A DNA stretch of 64,000 nucleotides, taken from Edolisoma coerulescens (Eukaryota > Chordata > Aves > Passeriformes > Campephagidae). The notes beneath the pieces were generated by a model. The model did not search any database, was not told where the DNA came from, and saw nothing but the letters and a program-made list of their open reading frames with translations. Location: positions 124,001 to 188,000 of the forward strand of contig VWZW01004700.1 of NCBI GenBank assembly GCA_013397115.1. The letters run 5' to 3'. Shown here piece after piece: positions 49,531-61,900 of the stretch (positions are counted from its first letter, which is position 1; each line of letters begins with the position of its first letter). Position numbers and translations under genes: made by a program.

Positions 49531-52500
49531 TTATTTTTCTGAGGACTCTTGTGGCTGGGATCCTTCTCTCTGACTCAAAGTCTTTCACTTGGAGGTTATG
49601 GGTGCACAGTACAAACAGATGAGCAGGAACTGTGACTAAATACTAGCTGCACTCAACAAGATTAAAAAAATCTATTTGGGCAAAATATTAACATATTACA
49701 CTTGTTGCCTTTTCTTCCTGATCTATCAACATGCAGAACATGATTACAGCTATGAAACTACAATATTTTGCTTCTTCAAACTTTAATAAATTCAGTAAAC
49801 TTTAAACTTCTGTATTTTAGAAGTAGTTCAATACTTCAGACTTTGTGCTGTTTCTGCTTTAATGACCAGTGGAGACATAATGTGCATGTTCAGGCCAGAT
49901 AAAGGAGGTTCTAATTTAACCTAATTAAAAATCAAGAATATTACCAGTGTCAGTATGGAGCTTGAAAAGATAATTGCTTCAAAAATTGTATGTAAGAAAA
50001 AAATAAATTTAATTTAGAAAATGAAAAAATCCACAAAAAAAACCCTCTGGGCTTTTTTATAGCTCTTTCCACACTAACTAATTAGCCTCTTAGGTTTTGA
50101 AAACTGCTCATGAAATGTTCTATTAGTATTGAAGAGATTTTTTTGTTTTCTTTGCAATCATGAAGTCTTTTGTCTTAGCTTTTTCTTTCTTTCTTTTTTT
50201 TTTTTTTTTTTGCATATTCGGGATTTTTTGCCTTTCTCTTCCCTTTCGTCTTTGGGTTTGCTCTAAAATTAAAATAATAGTTTAATTCTTAATTCTATCC
50301 ATGAATCAGCTGAACAGTTGTGCTCTTTCTGTGATTGGATAATTGATAAAAAATATTTGAAAGCTTTATGCAAATATCTTCAGCTATAAATACATTGTTT
50401 TTACTAGACTTTAAACTCAGGCCTTTCTTATGGGTTTATTATGTTTTATGCAGTAAAAATCAAACAGAGATTTCAGTGATAGAAGTTTCTTCCAGGTATT
50501 AACAAGCAGATCCAGTTCTTTAATCCTGAGAAGATAAATCCAAAGGTAAGAGAATGGCTGCGAAGAGCAGCCTTAGGTATCCAACAACTGGAGTGAAAGA
50601 CTAAATTTTCTTCTGAGATGCAATGTAACTATAGACTCCGATTATCTCCCATCTCCTGATGCTATTCAACCACTTTAGATAACCACTGCTGTTTATCTAA
50701 TGCACTGGAAATTTTGTAGTAAAATAGTGCTAATATAATGGTTCTTAAGCCACTTCTGTGGCTGTTATTAAGGAAGCAGGCAGAAGAATGAAGATATCAC
50801 CACACTTGCTGATCTTTGCCTGTCATCTAGGTCCACATTGCCACAGTAAGCGTTAAGCTGCTTTACTTAACAGTAAGGAATGAACAAAAGCAGTTTTAAT
50901 ACCGGTGGTGTTACCATGTTGTAGGCAGTTATCTAAGCAGTAAGTTACGCGGTGTAATTGCAGGCTGAATTGGGTCACACTCTGTCACATGGCCTATTCC
51001 AAATTGATGTTACTTCTGTTTTATTGTCCTTTTAGGAGCAGCGATATACTTTTATAAATGAATAAGCTTGGGCAACATTTCCAGAACTGTTTAAAACTAC
51101 AAAATTAGGCAATTGCAATTCATGCAGCATATGACAGATGTGCTATTACTGTCAGAGAAACCACAGAGCTTACGACTACAACTCATGATTTAATCTGCAG
51201 AGTCAGTTGAACATAAACCAGTTGTAATAATATTTAAAGCACAATATCTGATACACGTAAGAGAGACAGTCCAGATTTGGATGACTAGCAAAGAAAAGCC
51301 CAACTACTATCATGTTAGGGACATTAATTACTTCTAAGTAAAGTAAGAAATTTTGTAGGCAGTTCTTAAAACTTGTTTGTAAACATACCCATTTCTCCTG
51401 AGGGGGACATAGTTACTTTGTTTAGATTCTAGGCAAAGAGCTTACAAACTGTCTACAAATAGGTCCTCAGTCCAGAAAGCAGTGACTTACTCCAAGTGCT
51501 CTGCAGTGGTTTGAAGATATGAACGTGAATCCCAGAAGCAGCTAGTGGAGTAAGGTGCTTAAACTAATGTGCCCTACAAAATTAGTTTGGGTGGGTTCAA
51601 GCTACAAGGATGCAGCTACACTGTCACTGTCTCCAGGCACACTTCATTCGCAGTTAGGTGAACTATATTTGGACTATTTTCACTGCTCAGTGTACAGCGT
51701 GTCCTATGTTTGTTCAGTCCTTAGCAAAACGGGGCCCTGCTCTTGACTGACCTCTAGACTGCACAATGATACTAATAATAAATACCAGGGAAATAAATGA
51801 TGACTTAACACATTTGATATATTTTCTCCAGTATGGAAGAGCAATATGAATTTGTATACCAGCATACTGTAAGCAGATTCTGATGTATGCTATATATTTT
51901 TAGCACAATGGCCTTGATCCAGACATTTCTGACAACATCTTCTACTGTCTTTCATCATTTTGCAGTGAAGTTATGTAGGGTACTCTAGATTTGAGGTAGC
52001 TGTGGTCTAGTATTAAAATTAATGTTGTAAAAAAATGTAGCTTGGTAGTACTCTTTAGACAACTGCTGTGCAAACAACTGTTTGTTAGAAAAAATAAATC
52101 ACTGAATAGATGGCACAAATAACTTTTGTCCCAGTGTTCATATGTTATGCTGCAAAATAAACATTAAGTCTACAACAGAAATTCACTTCCTCTGCTCCGT
52201 ATTTGCTATCTTTATTGTTTATAAAAAAAAATGTTTTTTAAAATCTAATAACACAAAATAAGAATATTTAGAATTCCATTGCTGTCACTCTTATGATAAA
52301 CTTCTGCAAAAAACAGTTCAAGTAAATTCTGATGTGGTTGAGGGCTCACCAAAAAGTTAAACACTGGTACTGATTATAGCCATATTTCTTATGACCTCAT
52401 GTGAAAGGAAGTTATGGGACAGAAAATACTGATATTGGTAAAGGAAAAAAAAATACTGTTACTTCATTTAGCTGAGATCTAGTCAACATCTTAAATTGTC

Positions 52501-54565
52501 CTCATTCTTATTGTGCATTAAAATGGTGCTGAGAGGTTCCAACCAGGACTTTGCATTAGAGAGACACTGTAAGATTGTCTCCAATTTTGCACACAGTCAG
52601 AGCAGGAATAGAGGGAAAGGAATTAAATGTGGAGTAGTTTTACAATGGGCCATAAAGCTGCTCTTAAATCTGTGGGTGGCATTTGCTAACAGCATAGTGT
52701 GAACGCAGAGAACTGATGAGGAAGAGATAAAAAAGAAGAGCAAGGATGGCAAAAAGGAAGTGCATTTAGCAGGAAGTGAAGTGAAGCTGAAGTGACTATA
52801 ACCAACTGATCATTAAAAACATAATAATGTTGCAAAGAAAAGTACAGGAGGAAAAACATCATATGCTGATATTGTCAGTGGGTGCCTGATAATTCTTGCT
52901 GAAGCTGCCTCAGTAGCTTCATGTGCCAACCTTGAGCATCAGACAGAAGAATGACTGCCTGTTACAGCAATCTTGATTTGATTCAAGGTGAAGCATGTGT
53001 GCTTTGAGGATGTTTTATCTTCACCTGCCTTCAAACACAAAAGAAAGATGCTGTCAACATCTGTGCCAGTTTAAAACTATTCCTACTAATAAACTTCTAT
53101 TAGTCATCTTCAGATAAAAGTAAAGAAAAAACACCAAACAAAAAATGCAGTCATGATTAGAATTTCATGTACATAAAGTTATGACTAGGATTTACAACAT
53201 ACTTTTCAGGCATAGGAGTAAAGATATTCTCCCAAAACATCAAAGAGATTAAGAAAGCTCTCAGCAGACACCAACAGGAGTAGCAAAAAAAGCTGCCAAA
53301 AATGAATAAGACTTTTTACTCAGGCAACTTGGCTAGGAAAGAAGTTTGTAGATCTGGTGGACTTGCTAGGGGTATTACGTGAGAAGATGTTGCTTGACAT
53401 CTTCTGAGTGTTTTATCTGGACTACTAACACATTCTCTTCCTTGGACTTACAAGATCCAGCTCATCTCATATGCAGGCAAACTGCTCCGGCAGAGTTTTT
53501 TTTCTTTAGATCATCACTTCGGTATCTCACCTTTAGCTTGCCAAGCTCATTTAGTACTGAGGCAAGACTCTTTTGCATATCATCCTTCACTCTGCATCTT
53601 TAAGAAAGATGTTGGAATTAAACCCATGATGCCAGGGGTTGATGCTTTGCTCTCTGTCATGAACAATCATTCTGGCTACATGGTAAAGGGTTTGTGCAAT
53701 AAGTTGAAGGTATTTTTGCCAACAGAGATATTTGAGTTGCTTGGAATTGCATTTAATCTGAAATGATAATTAGTGTTGTTTTCTTTGTTATGCAACTAAA
53801 ATCTATGGAAAGAGAGTCATATCACATCTCCCAGTTACAGCTGTAATTACTGTGGGAGGGTTAGAAGTCCCTGTGTGTTCATAGGCTTTGTGCAGTGTCT
53901 GTTTGTAAAAGCAGTAATGCCTCTCTCAGTAGCTACAGACCAGACTTCCTGAGCATTCCTTCAGTGCCTCATTGTTAATAATTAGAATTAAAAAAAGGAA
54001 TGGGATACAGTGCCTGATAAAAGGCCACCTGAGGTTTCACTGAAGAAGTTAGTTAGACTAGTGAGTAAAAAGAAACCTAAAAGATTGTTGGCCAAGCTCC
54101 TGTGAATGCTTTACTTATTTGAATAAACCTATAGGCTGTGTATTCTTCTTCCATGAAATGTTAATTTTGTGTGCATACTTATGGCTTTGGAGAGATGAAC
54201 ACTCATAGGTTCAAACTGTGACTGGACAAATGTGCTGAAGACTAATCCATTGAGTACTCAGTTAACTCCTCAGTTAAACTCAATGATGGCATCTCTAGTA
54301 CAAGGTGTTTCTGGACCACAACTTCCCAGAGCTGGAAAGCATTCATGCTTGGCTGGTTCATCTTCCTTCATTCATGACAATTATTAATGCTGAATCTTCA
54401 TCCAGATGCTTACCCTTAAATAAACATCTCCTCCCTTCCAAATGAGACATCCTCCCAATATATTTCCCTTCCTTCCCAAATAGATGGGGATTTGGAAACA
54501 AATTGCAGGAGAAATCACAGAACAATAAATGAAAGGAAATGACGTCCAGTTGTGACAGGAAAAGT
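49531..54565. other. Gene-free AT-rich stretch
   Basis: No transposon or convincing exon. A CTTTCTTTCTTTT tract grading into a T run lies at about 50,184-50,211. The piece 50,270-50,420 contains an ATGCAAAT octamer (about 50,369) and TAATTGATAA-type cores; 50,820-51,200 is another piece dense in such short motifs. These resemble developmental enhancers in composition, but nothing here proves function. Confidence 0.5.
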
Positions 54566-54778
54566 TATTGCATATTAGGAAACATTTCTTCACAGAAAGG
54601 GCTGTCAAGCATTAGAACAGGCAAGTAGTTGACTCACCATTCCTGGAGGTATTTAAAGGATACGTAGATGTGGCACCTGGGGACACGGTTTAGTAGTGGA
54701 CTTGGCAATGCTATATTTACAGTCGGACTCAATGATTTTAAGGGTCTTTTCCAACTGAAATGATTTCATGATTCTACG
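54566..54778 (+). mobile_element. CR1 LINE 3' fragment
   Basis: Sense CR1 tail: GCATATTAGGAAACATTTCT, TTCACAGAAAGGGCTGTCAA, CTGGAGGTATTTAAAGGATA, AGGGTCTTTTCCAACTGAAA, ending ATGATTCTACG. It belongs to the same subtype as the end of the copy at 9,950. Confidence 0.92.
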
Positions 54779-55309
54779 AAAAAATGAGATGAATGAGAAG
54801 AAATAGCATAGAGCACTCTCCATAGCAGTGACCATTTGTGGAGCAAGAACTCTGGTCTGACTCAACACATCTGTTTTCAAGGTGTAGCTATAAAGCCTTA
54901 CCAACACAAGTTCACTTCTGCTTTTCTTGAGAACGGCAATACTTTCTTATTCCAAACAAATGGTTCTAGTCGAACAGGGGCAATAAACACTTCTCATGGT
55001 CTGCAACAGGCACTACAAAATTAAAGCTAAATGTAAAAGTTGCGCTGTGAGTACCACATGCTTTTGTCAACAGGTAACTATGCAGCAAGAAAACGGGCAA
55101 TCGTAATCGAACAGGCAGTGTCACGAGAAATTTCTATGGGGTCCATAATTTTGCATCTACAGCAGTTGCATTTTTTGTGCTCCCACGGAAATTTTTCGGT
55201 CTCACAGCTGAGATGCAGATTTGGAGGTCAGAAGCACAGCAGCCGCCAGCTGCCAGGGTATCCCTGTGCTTTACAGACTGGGTTTGGATTCAGGCAGTTT
55301 TACTCACGG
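54779..55309. other. Spacer upstream of the promoter island
   Basis: The sequence changes from AT-rich to GC-rich between about 55,050 and 55,310. It may include the distal promoter of the gene starting at 55,611; no specific motif stands out. Confidence 0.45.
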
Positions 55310-55479
55310 CCGAGAGCCAGGGCACTCAACACCCGCTGGGTTATCCTGTGTGGGCCGGGGATCCGGACTGCTCCGCCTCCGGGACATTCACCCTCCCGCC
55401 CCCGGATGCGGCCTCAGCCTCCCCGGGTGGCGGCGGCTGCCTCGCTGGGACGGGGCGGGACGACCGCTGCCCGGGGCGG

Positions 55480-55536
55480 NNNNNNNNNNNNNNNNNNNNN
55501 NNNNNNNNNNNNNNNNNNNNNNNNNNNNNNNNNNNN
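55480..55536. other. Assembly gap of 57 undetermined bases
   Basis: A run of n interrupts the CpG island. The true missing length is unknown. GC-rich first exons of birds are notoriously under-sequenced, so the gap probably hides 5' leader or core promoter sequence. Frames drawn across it are meaningless. Confidence 1.
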
Positions 55537-55610
55537 GCAGCTCCGGCTCCGTGTCGGGGGCGCGGCGGTGGCAGCTCCGGCTCCGCGCCGCCTCCCCGCG
55601 GGCGGGTGTT

Positions 55611-55689
55611 ATGGCCCCTTGGGGGAGCGCAGAGGGCTCCCCGGCTTGGAGGTCAGCGCAACTCCTGCTCCTCGTCGTCTCCTGCTGCG
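55611..55689 (+). CDS. First coding exon of an unidentified secreted or membrane protein (partial)
   Basis: The ATG sits in a good start context (G at -3 and G at +4) inside a CpG island. It opens 26 codons plus one base, beginning MAPWGSAEGSP. A polar N-terminal part with one arginine (residue 14) is followed by a hydrophobic core QLLLLVVSCC (residues 17-26), as in a signal peptide. The exon then meets a donor GCG|GTAGGT at 55,690, giving a phase-1 intron, the usual phase after signal-peptide exons of extracellular proteins and receptors. Inference: the mature protein is exported or membrane-anchored and its remaining exons lie downstream, mostly or wholly beyond the window. I do not recognise the protein and give no name. 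The frame is open upstream to the gap, so an earlier in-frame start cannot be excluded. Confidence 0.7.
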
Positions 55690-56270
55690 GTAGGTACCGG
55701 GCAGTGACGCCGCCCGTCCGCCTCCGTCTCGCGGGCCGGGAGGCGGCCGCGGGGGAGGGGGAACAAAGCGGCCTTTCTCCCGGCCGGCCTCGGCGGGGTC
55801 CCTGGAGCCTCCCAGGACCTTCGCCAGGCCCGGTGGTGTCCCCGTACTTCCCTTCTCCGCCCCCAGCCCCGTCTCCTTCGAGCTCGACTGCTCCAGAACT
55901 CGCTCCGGGTTTTTTTTGTTTTTGTTTTGTTTGGGGTTTTTTATGTGTGTTGGTAATTTATTTATTTATTATTTGTGGGGGTGGACGGAAATCTCCTCTG
56001 GGAAGTCCTTAAAACTGGGGCCGGGTTTCTGGGATTTGGCCCAGCTGCCCTCGGCTTGCTCTCCCGCAGATGTGCGTTGCCGGGAACTCCGGAGTTGGCG
56101 CGGGGCCGCACAAACAAGCCAGCCCCAAATCCTCTGAGTCACGAGTAATCGCTGTCTGTGGATAATGGGGAGGGATGCTTGGGAGATGTTCCACGTCCGG
56201 CCCGCATGAACGAGGCCTGGTGTCGGGGACAGGGCGGCCCCTGCGGGGTCGGGGGCTGGCGCTGGTGATG

Positions 56271-58151
56271 AGTGTGTGACACATCAGCACAGGCCTGGAA
56301 GACCTTCCAGGGACCTTTGCTTCTGCAGTTCATACCCGAATAGGATTTCGTCCCTGGGTATAAACCCATCTTTAAACAGAACTGCTAATGAAAAATATTT
56401 GTGTAAATGTACTGAGATTGTTTTTTACAGTTGACGGTGGCCCAATAACACATGACAGATCAAAACACAGATACTTGACAAAGAGAGTCATCTCATGTTT
56501 TCTCAGGGAGTTGTGTTTGTTTTACGAAGTCGAGCATAGGTTGTGTCCATGGGCCTCAAGCAGGAGAAGCAGCCTTTGGCACAGAGCTGGGCATGTGCCT
56601 TACCCTGAGGAGGACAGCGACAGGGGCCCTGCTTCAGCAGTTTCTGAAGTAGATGCCTTTGCTCTAAACACGTGATTGAGCATATGAAATTGGAATCTCT
56701 TTCACTGTTAAGAAAAGCAAGCTCGAGTCTGGAACATCAAGATATTTCAGATTTGTCTGTGCAAAGTGTTTTGTCCAGCACATGCCTCTGCCACAACAAT
56801 CAGTCCGAACTCTAAAAGTGTAGACGTACTACATAAACTTCTAGGAGCATTTCCTATTTCATATTTACATGAATAGAAAAGTAAGGAAGGCTTCTTCAAA
56901 CAGAGCTACAACTATGCCAGTACTTGTAACCAAATAGTTACACGGGTGAAGTGTAATTTTTGAGCAAGTGTGTTTGCATGAACAAAGTGGGGTATTGACC
57001 AGTCTTTTAAATGCATACTAAGTAAAGCAAAAGAGTTTCATGTCAAAAGGTAAACTACAAGCACAACTGAGAAGGAGTTAGCTAATGGTGGAGCAGGAAG
57101 TGGTAGCAAAAACCTCACGTTTGAATATATTAAGCTGTTCTTCTGTTTGCATACTTAATGTACTTGAGAAATTTAATTTCTGTGGAAAGGTTTTCTAACA
57201 AACTCAGTGTTCTGGTTTTATTACACTCATCACAAAATTGAAAATGAAAGTCAAAATTATTATTGTGACACTCCTCATCAGCACGACCTAGGTAAAACGT
57301 TTTGAATTGTGATACTGTAATGTATGTGTTACTGTTAGCATTTCCTTTATGAAAACTTAAATCACAAGCATGATCTTTAGTTAGAGAAAAACCAACCAAA
57401 TAAAATTCTTTCTGAATAACATTTTTCATAGACCCTTAATCAAGACTTGAAAGTTCAGCCAAGAAGGCCTCATAAGTCTCTTCTGCCTTGCTAAGAAACA
57501 CGTCACCATCCATTAGTGCCACTTCCAGGAAGGAGAAGATGCTTCTGATTTTGATCAGCATGCTGTGCCACTTCATCCTCATGAGGGATTAGTTTCCCTT
57601 AACAGTTTTTGTTACAAAAGTCTGAAGTTCTGACCAGTTTCACTGTGCAAAGGAAAGGAACTTTCTCCTCCCCAGGCTATCGTATCTAAAACAGAAGCAA
57701 GCACTTACTGTGTAGTGTAGCCCTTTCTCTAGCTTTCATTTTGATTTCTCCCATTTATTTCTTTTGGGAGAAGGAAGTGAGAGTGGGAACTATATGTCCT
57801 ATTAAAGCATTTTACCTTCCTGTACAACTGCTTTTAGCTCTTCCAAACTAAACTAATTTAATACTGACATGAATTTGATCAAGACACTGCTGTCAGCATA
57901 GCTCTGGACTGTAATGTTGATCCTGAGCAGAGCCTTGCAGATATCATTGTGTTAAGGCGTTGAATGCAGTTGGCAGTACCCATGGTAAATGCATGCTTGG
58001 AAGAGCAATGGTGCATCACTTTGATTGCCTTCTGTTATGCAGTTGCACAGTTAAAATATCTAGAATTTTCTGCTAATTAAAATACTGGATTCACCAAGGT
58101 TGTTATGTGGGCATTGAGCTCTCCAGAGAATGTTTCTCTGTTTCCCTGTAG
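56271..58151. other. Presumed first-intron sequence
   Basis: AT-rich DNA downstream of the signal-peptide exon with no recognised repeat. The minus frame 57,130-57,429 (99 codons) has no domain, and I see no clean splice borders for it. Confidence 0.45.
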
Positions 58152-58268
58152 TTGGTGAATTTTTCAAACCTTCCTTCTGATGATGACTATAATTACAAAA
58201 ATTTGAGAAGGAGGAATACTGATGAGCGAAATATTGCAATAGCACCAACTAAAAAGAATTGCAGCTTG
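58152..58268 (+). other. Candidate internal exon, 39 codons
   Basis: A very good acceptor (TTTCTCTGTTTCCCTGTAG, polypyrimidine then AG) precedes 117 open bases, ending at TTG|GTAGGG. In frame 0 it reads LVNFSNLPSDDDYNYKNLRR and continues to NTDERNIAIAPTKKNCSL. The peptide is charged, with possible N-glycosylation sites NFS and NCS, which would suit an extracellular protein. Both borders are phase 0. Against it: the signal-peptide exon ends in phase 1, and splicing it straight to this exon runs into a stop after a few codons, so another exon or another gene would be needed. I recognise no homologue. It may be chance. Confidence 0.25.
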
Positions 58269-58585
58269 GTAGGGCGTTGGGCAGCGGTATTTTTTGGTTT
58301 ATATTTCCAGCCTTCCTGTTGGCTTGAGAGTTTTATATCCAAGAAATAATTGGTTTTATGTGTCTCTATGTGATCCTGGCCTGGCTTTTACCGGGACAAA
58401 TATTAAGACATTTCTGCTTATCTCAAAGGCCATAACAGTTATCTGAGTTTAAAACAGAACCATATGTTGTGCAAGTAATTTTTTTAGGCGAAAAAATGTT
58501 GTTTGAGAAATCAGTCCTGTTCTTGAGGGCAGTATTTTTCAAACCAAAGTTCCATGATTGATCAACTGGAAATTAAGTAAATCTT

Positions 58586-58730
58586 GGAATCGTAGAATCA
58601 TGTAGGTTAGAAAAGCCCTGCAAGGTCATAGAGTCTAACCGCAAATCCAGCACTGCCAAGTCCATCATTAAAACATGTCCCTGAATGACACATCTACACG
58701 TGTTTAAAGTACCTCCGGGGATGCTGCTCT
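58586..58730 (-). mobile_element. CR1 LINE 3' fragment
   Basis: Antisense CR1 tail: GAATCGTAGAATCATGTAGG, TTAGAAAAGCCCTGCAAGGT, CAAATCCAGCACTGCCAAGT, then AAAGTACCTCCGGGGATG. Roughly 145 bases remain. It lies between the two candidate exons and so would be intronic. Confidence 0.9.
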
Positions 58731-58825
58731 TACTTATTTTCTTGCTAAAACATGAGCTTAGGTTAGAGAACTGAATTTCTAATGTTACCATCATTTTGTT
58801 TGATTTTTATTTTAACTCTTGACAG

Positions 58826-58987
58826 GATGATGGTTTATATCTAATTGGTACTGTGATGCAGCACTTTCAGGACCAGTTTGTGAGGGATTGGTGTTCAGAG
58901 CAGAGGCTGAGTTATGAAAAGTCTCTAAAGTGGTGTAATGCAAAAACTAAGACATGCCTTCCGTTGGAATGGAGTCTGGAAGCATGG
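58826..58987 (+). other. Candidate internal exon, 54 codons
   Basis: The acceptor TTTTATTTTAACTCTTGACAG is followed by an open frame starting DDGLYLIGTV and ending LPLEWSLEAW at TGG|GTATTT. It is exactly 162 bases, phase 0 at both ends, and therefore compatible in phase with the candidate exon at 58,152. It has four cysteine or tryptophan-cysteine positions (DWCSEQ, KWCNAK, KTC). The frame would otherwise run on to a stop at 59,036-59,038, so it could also be a terminal exon. The donor is weak and I recognise no homologue. Confidence 0.22.
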
Positions 58988-61900
58988 GTATTTGGCTTCT
59001 TCAGGTTTCTGGAAATTCGAACTTTATATAGTCTTTAACTATACTTGTCACCCAGATAGATTAATTTGAATTTCTGTCCCACTGAGCAGAAGGCTACAGG
59101 ATATTTCTATAAAGTTTTGTACAGTTGATAGCAGTCAGTGCAGTGTTACAGTAGGTGAATCTCCCTGCTTCTGACTTCCAGATGTAAATGTGTGTCGAAA
59201 GAAAAATATTTACAGTAGTAGGACAGGGACACTAAAAGAGTTCCCAGGTAGAAATGGCAGCAGAGGAGGTCAGTCTTAATTATCCTTGTCTCCAGGTTGG
59301 TTTTTGGTTTAGTGAGTACCCTTGGAAGCACTAATGACTGAGAAACATTAGTGGAGATCAGAAAATTATTATTCCCTAAAATTGTGATTGAAACAGTGGT
59401 TTTTGTTAGACTACTGAGACTGCAATGCTATTGATATTATTTTGTCCTGTTAAGGAAAAACATAGTGCACTTATATAAGCTTTAAAACATTTAGTTTTGG
59501 ATTAGAACCATTCCAGGTGTCTGTGGTACAGATGTTGCTTGAAGTTAAAACAAGACTGTATATATAACTCATTCTTCATTTGGTTCTAAGGGAAGACAAG
59601 TAAAATTGTCATAAAAGTTCACTGGTCAGGACCTGGACTTTACTTGGGTGTCAGTTTGTTAATGATGGTATGAGATGAGGAAGAATAAATAGTTCTTTGG
59701 GTTCATTCACCTTGTTTGAAATAATAGCCTGAATCATGTAAGCAAATAAAGTCTGCCAGCCAGTTTATTCAATTTTCTAAAGAAGTTGAACTCTAAATCC
59801 AGAACAGACTGTCCTAAAGGAATCGCTTGACTTAATAAATTACTGTGTTTTAAAATCCTGGATTTCAGTCTTTAGTGATGCTTTGTGATATACTGAACAG
59901 ATAGATTTTGCTAAGCTGTAAATTGTATTATTGGCAAAACCGCTGAATTTAATTTATTAGAACAGTTTTGTAGTCCTTTAAGAGAACGTGTCCTAATTTT
60001 AACTCTGTAGAAATTTATATTGTCTAATAAGTTAATCATATGTCAACTTGTCCATGTGCATATTCAACTGACTGTTCAGAGCCAATATTACATCTATAGT
60101 CAAAATGTCTGTGAGGTTATGTGGGCAATATTTAAAGTGACATTCATTCAAGGGGAGAAGAAAAAACCCCCTATCATAAACAACCTCATAGCAAAAAGTT
60201 TGAGAATTGAATATAAGGTAGTTGGTGTGATTGTTATTATGCACTAAATGAGAACACTGTCAGCCAGAGGAAGAGCAGAGGTGTACTTGTAGCCAGAATC
60301 ATGACAGAAGCCATCTGACTCCATTCCTGGCATCAGAGCAAAGCATGTAATTAGCGTGGCTTTTTCATCTGTTTCTGTCATTGCTAGGAGAGGAAGAGCT
60401 CTACTGCATTACTGTTGGAAGGACCCTACAGGTGAATCTGTTTGATTCCTTTACTTCAGTCACTCCTGTTTTAATATCAAATAGGTGTTAACTGTATCAG
60501 TATTATTTTCAACTAAGCACTAAATATTTATCATTTTGTACTTGGTCTGGCTAAAACTTGCAATTATTATCAGTCTTGTGGTTTGTTAACAGATCTCAAA
60601 TTTTTGAACTTCCTTTGCCTTTGATATGTTAGGTACATTCCTTCACATTATGTACCTTTTACCAGATGCCTCAAGTTTCCCAAGGTGTAGACATTATTTC
60701 CATAGTTATTAAGTATAATTCACTAATTTCCTTACAGGTTTTTAAAAAGTTCATGAGTACTGTTTGTACTGTGTAAATAATGTGGTTTTGCTTTCTTAGA
60801 TGTCTTCGCATTTTCTAGTTTTAGTGTTCCATTTATACTGTCCCAGATAGTTAATGATTATGTTAAAATACTGCAACAGCTGAGATATCTAGCTAGGCAG
60901 TAATTGAGAGAGTGTGATTTGTTGACAGCCTGGGATGTATTTAGCTTGTATGCATTTCAGAATTACTAGCTGTGGCGTTTTTGCAGTACCAGTTATTACT
61001 TGAGGTGTCTGTTGGTCGGCAAAGTTGAGCCTCCATAGATTACATGGTTTCAAGAAAACACTGGGTACCAGTGCATTGGATACTATAAAATTTGGTTGTA
61101 GATTTGAGTTCCTGTGTTTATCCCCTCAGTAAAAATAAATGTTCAAAGTGGTTTACAGCAGGCTGTATGATACCATACTCTGAAGAATTGTGCTGTTCTG
61201 ACTACCTTATTTTTTTGTTTCCTACACTTGATTTTTTGCTGCAGTTTTTACTTCACTGAGGCTTCATTATGCAAAGCTTTAGAATTGCTTTGAAACATAT
61301 AGTATTGATTCTTGTGAGTATCTAAGGTAAAACTACTAAATTCAGCATAATTGACAGATCAGTGCAAACACTTCAAAAAAGCCCTAATCTAAGTTATGGT
61401 TCGGACTTGTTTCTCTGAACAGATGCTTTAAATTTGGATATGCTATAACTTTTGGTACACTGTTATCGTGGTGGTGGTGTCTTCTTATGAAGGCTAGCAT
61501 ATTTAGTAGCTGTGGACTAGGTTTTTTTTTTCCTGCTATTCTCTTTGACACTAATTTAACACTTTAGGTTATGAGGGAATTTCTGTATATCTTTCTCAGC
61601 TATTTTGTGAGGAGCAACTTTTTGGAACTAGTCAGGAAGTTAGCAAGCAAAAATAAGAGCCTCCCCAAAATAAAGAAACCTTACAAGTAGAGCATGTTTT
61701 GAAGGGGGGGGAGTCACACAAAACCATTTGGTTCAGTACCTTGAGTTGTCATAAAATGGTCTCTCGCTTAAGCATCTTGTGAGTTGTAGTACTTGCAGGA
61801 CTTTCCCAGATATACTTAGTTGGTTGTGGGATTTTTCGTTGTGCAAGAAAGCTGAATTTGGGTCATGCTTAGTAAATTATAAATTCCGCAAAGCAATGAA

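Larger units (their letters stand above)
55310..56270 (+). promoter_or_regulatory. CpG-island promoter of the signal-peptide gene
   Basis: Dense CpG from about 55,340 to 55,870, with a weaker shore to about 56,270. It contains the predicted first exon (55,611-55,689). Around the gap the text is strongly GC-rich (GGACGGGGCGGGACGACCGC), including GC-box-like GGGCGG/GGGGCGGGA motifs at about 55,450-55,478 that could bind Sp1-type factors. A GCAGCTCCGGCTCCG motif occurs twice (55,537 and 55,571), a short tandem feature in the likely 5' leader. The transcription start cannot be placed because part of the island is missing. Confidence 0.85.

Noticed and set aside
55221..56012. 263-codon plus frame across the second CpG island
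   Set aside because: It runs through the 57 undetermined bases and beyond a good splice donor into intron-like sequence. Only the 55,611-55,689 part is supported.
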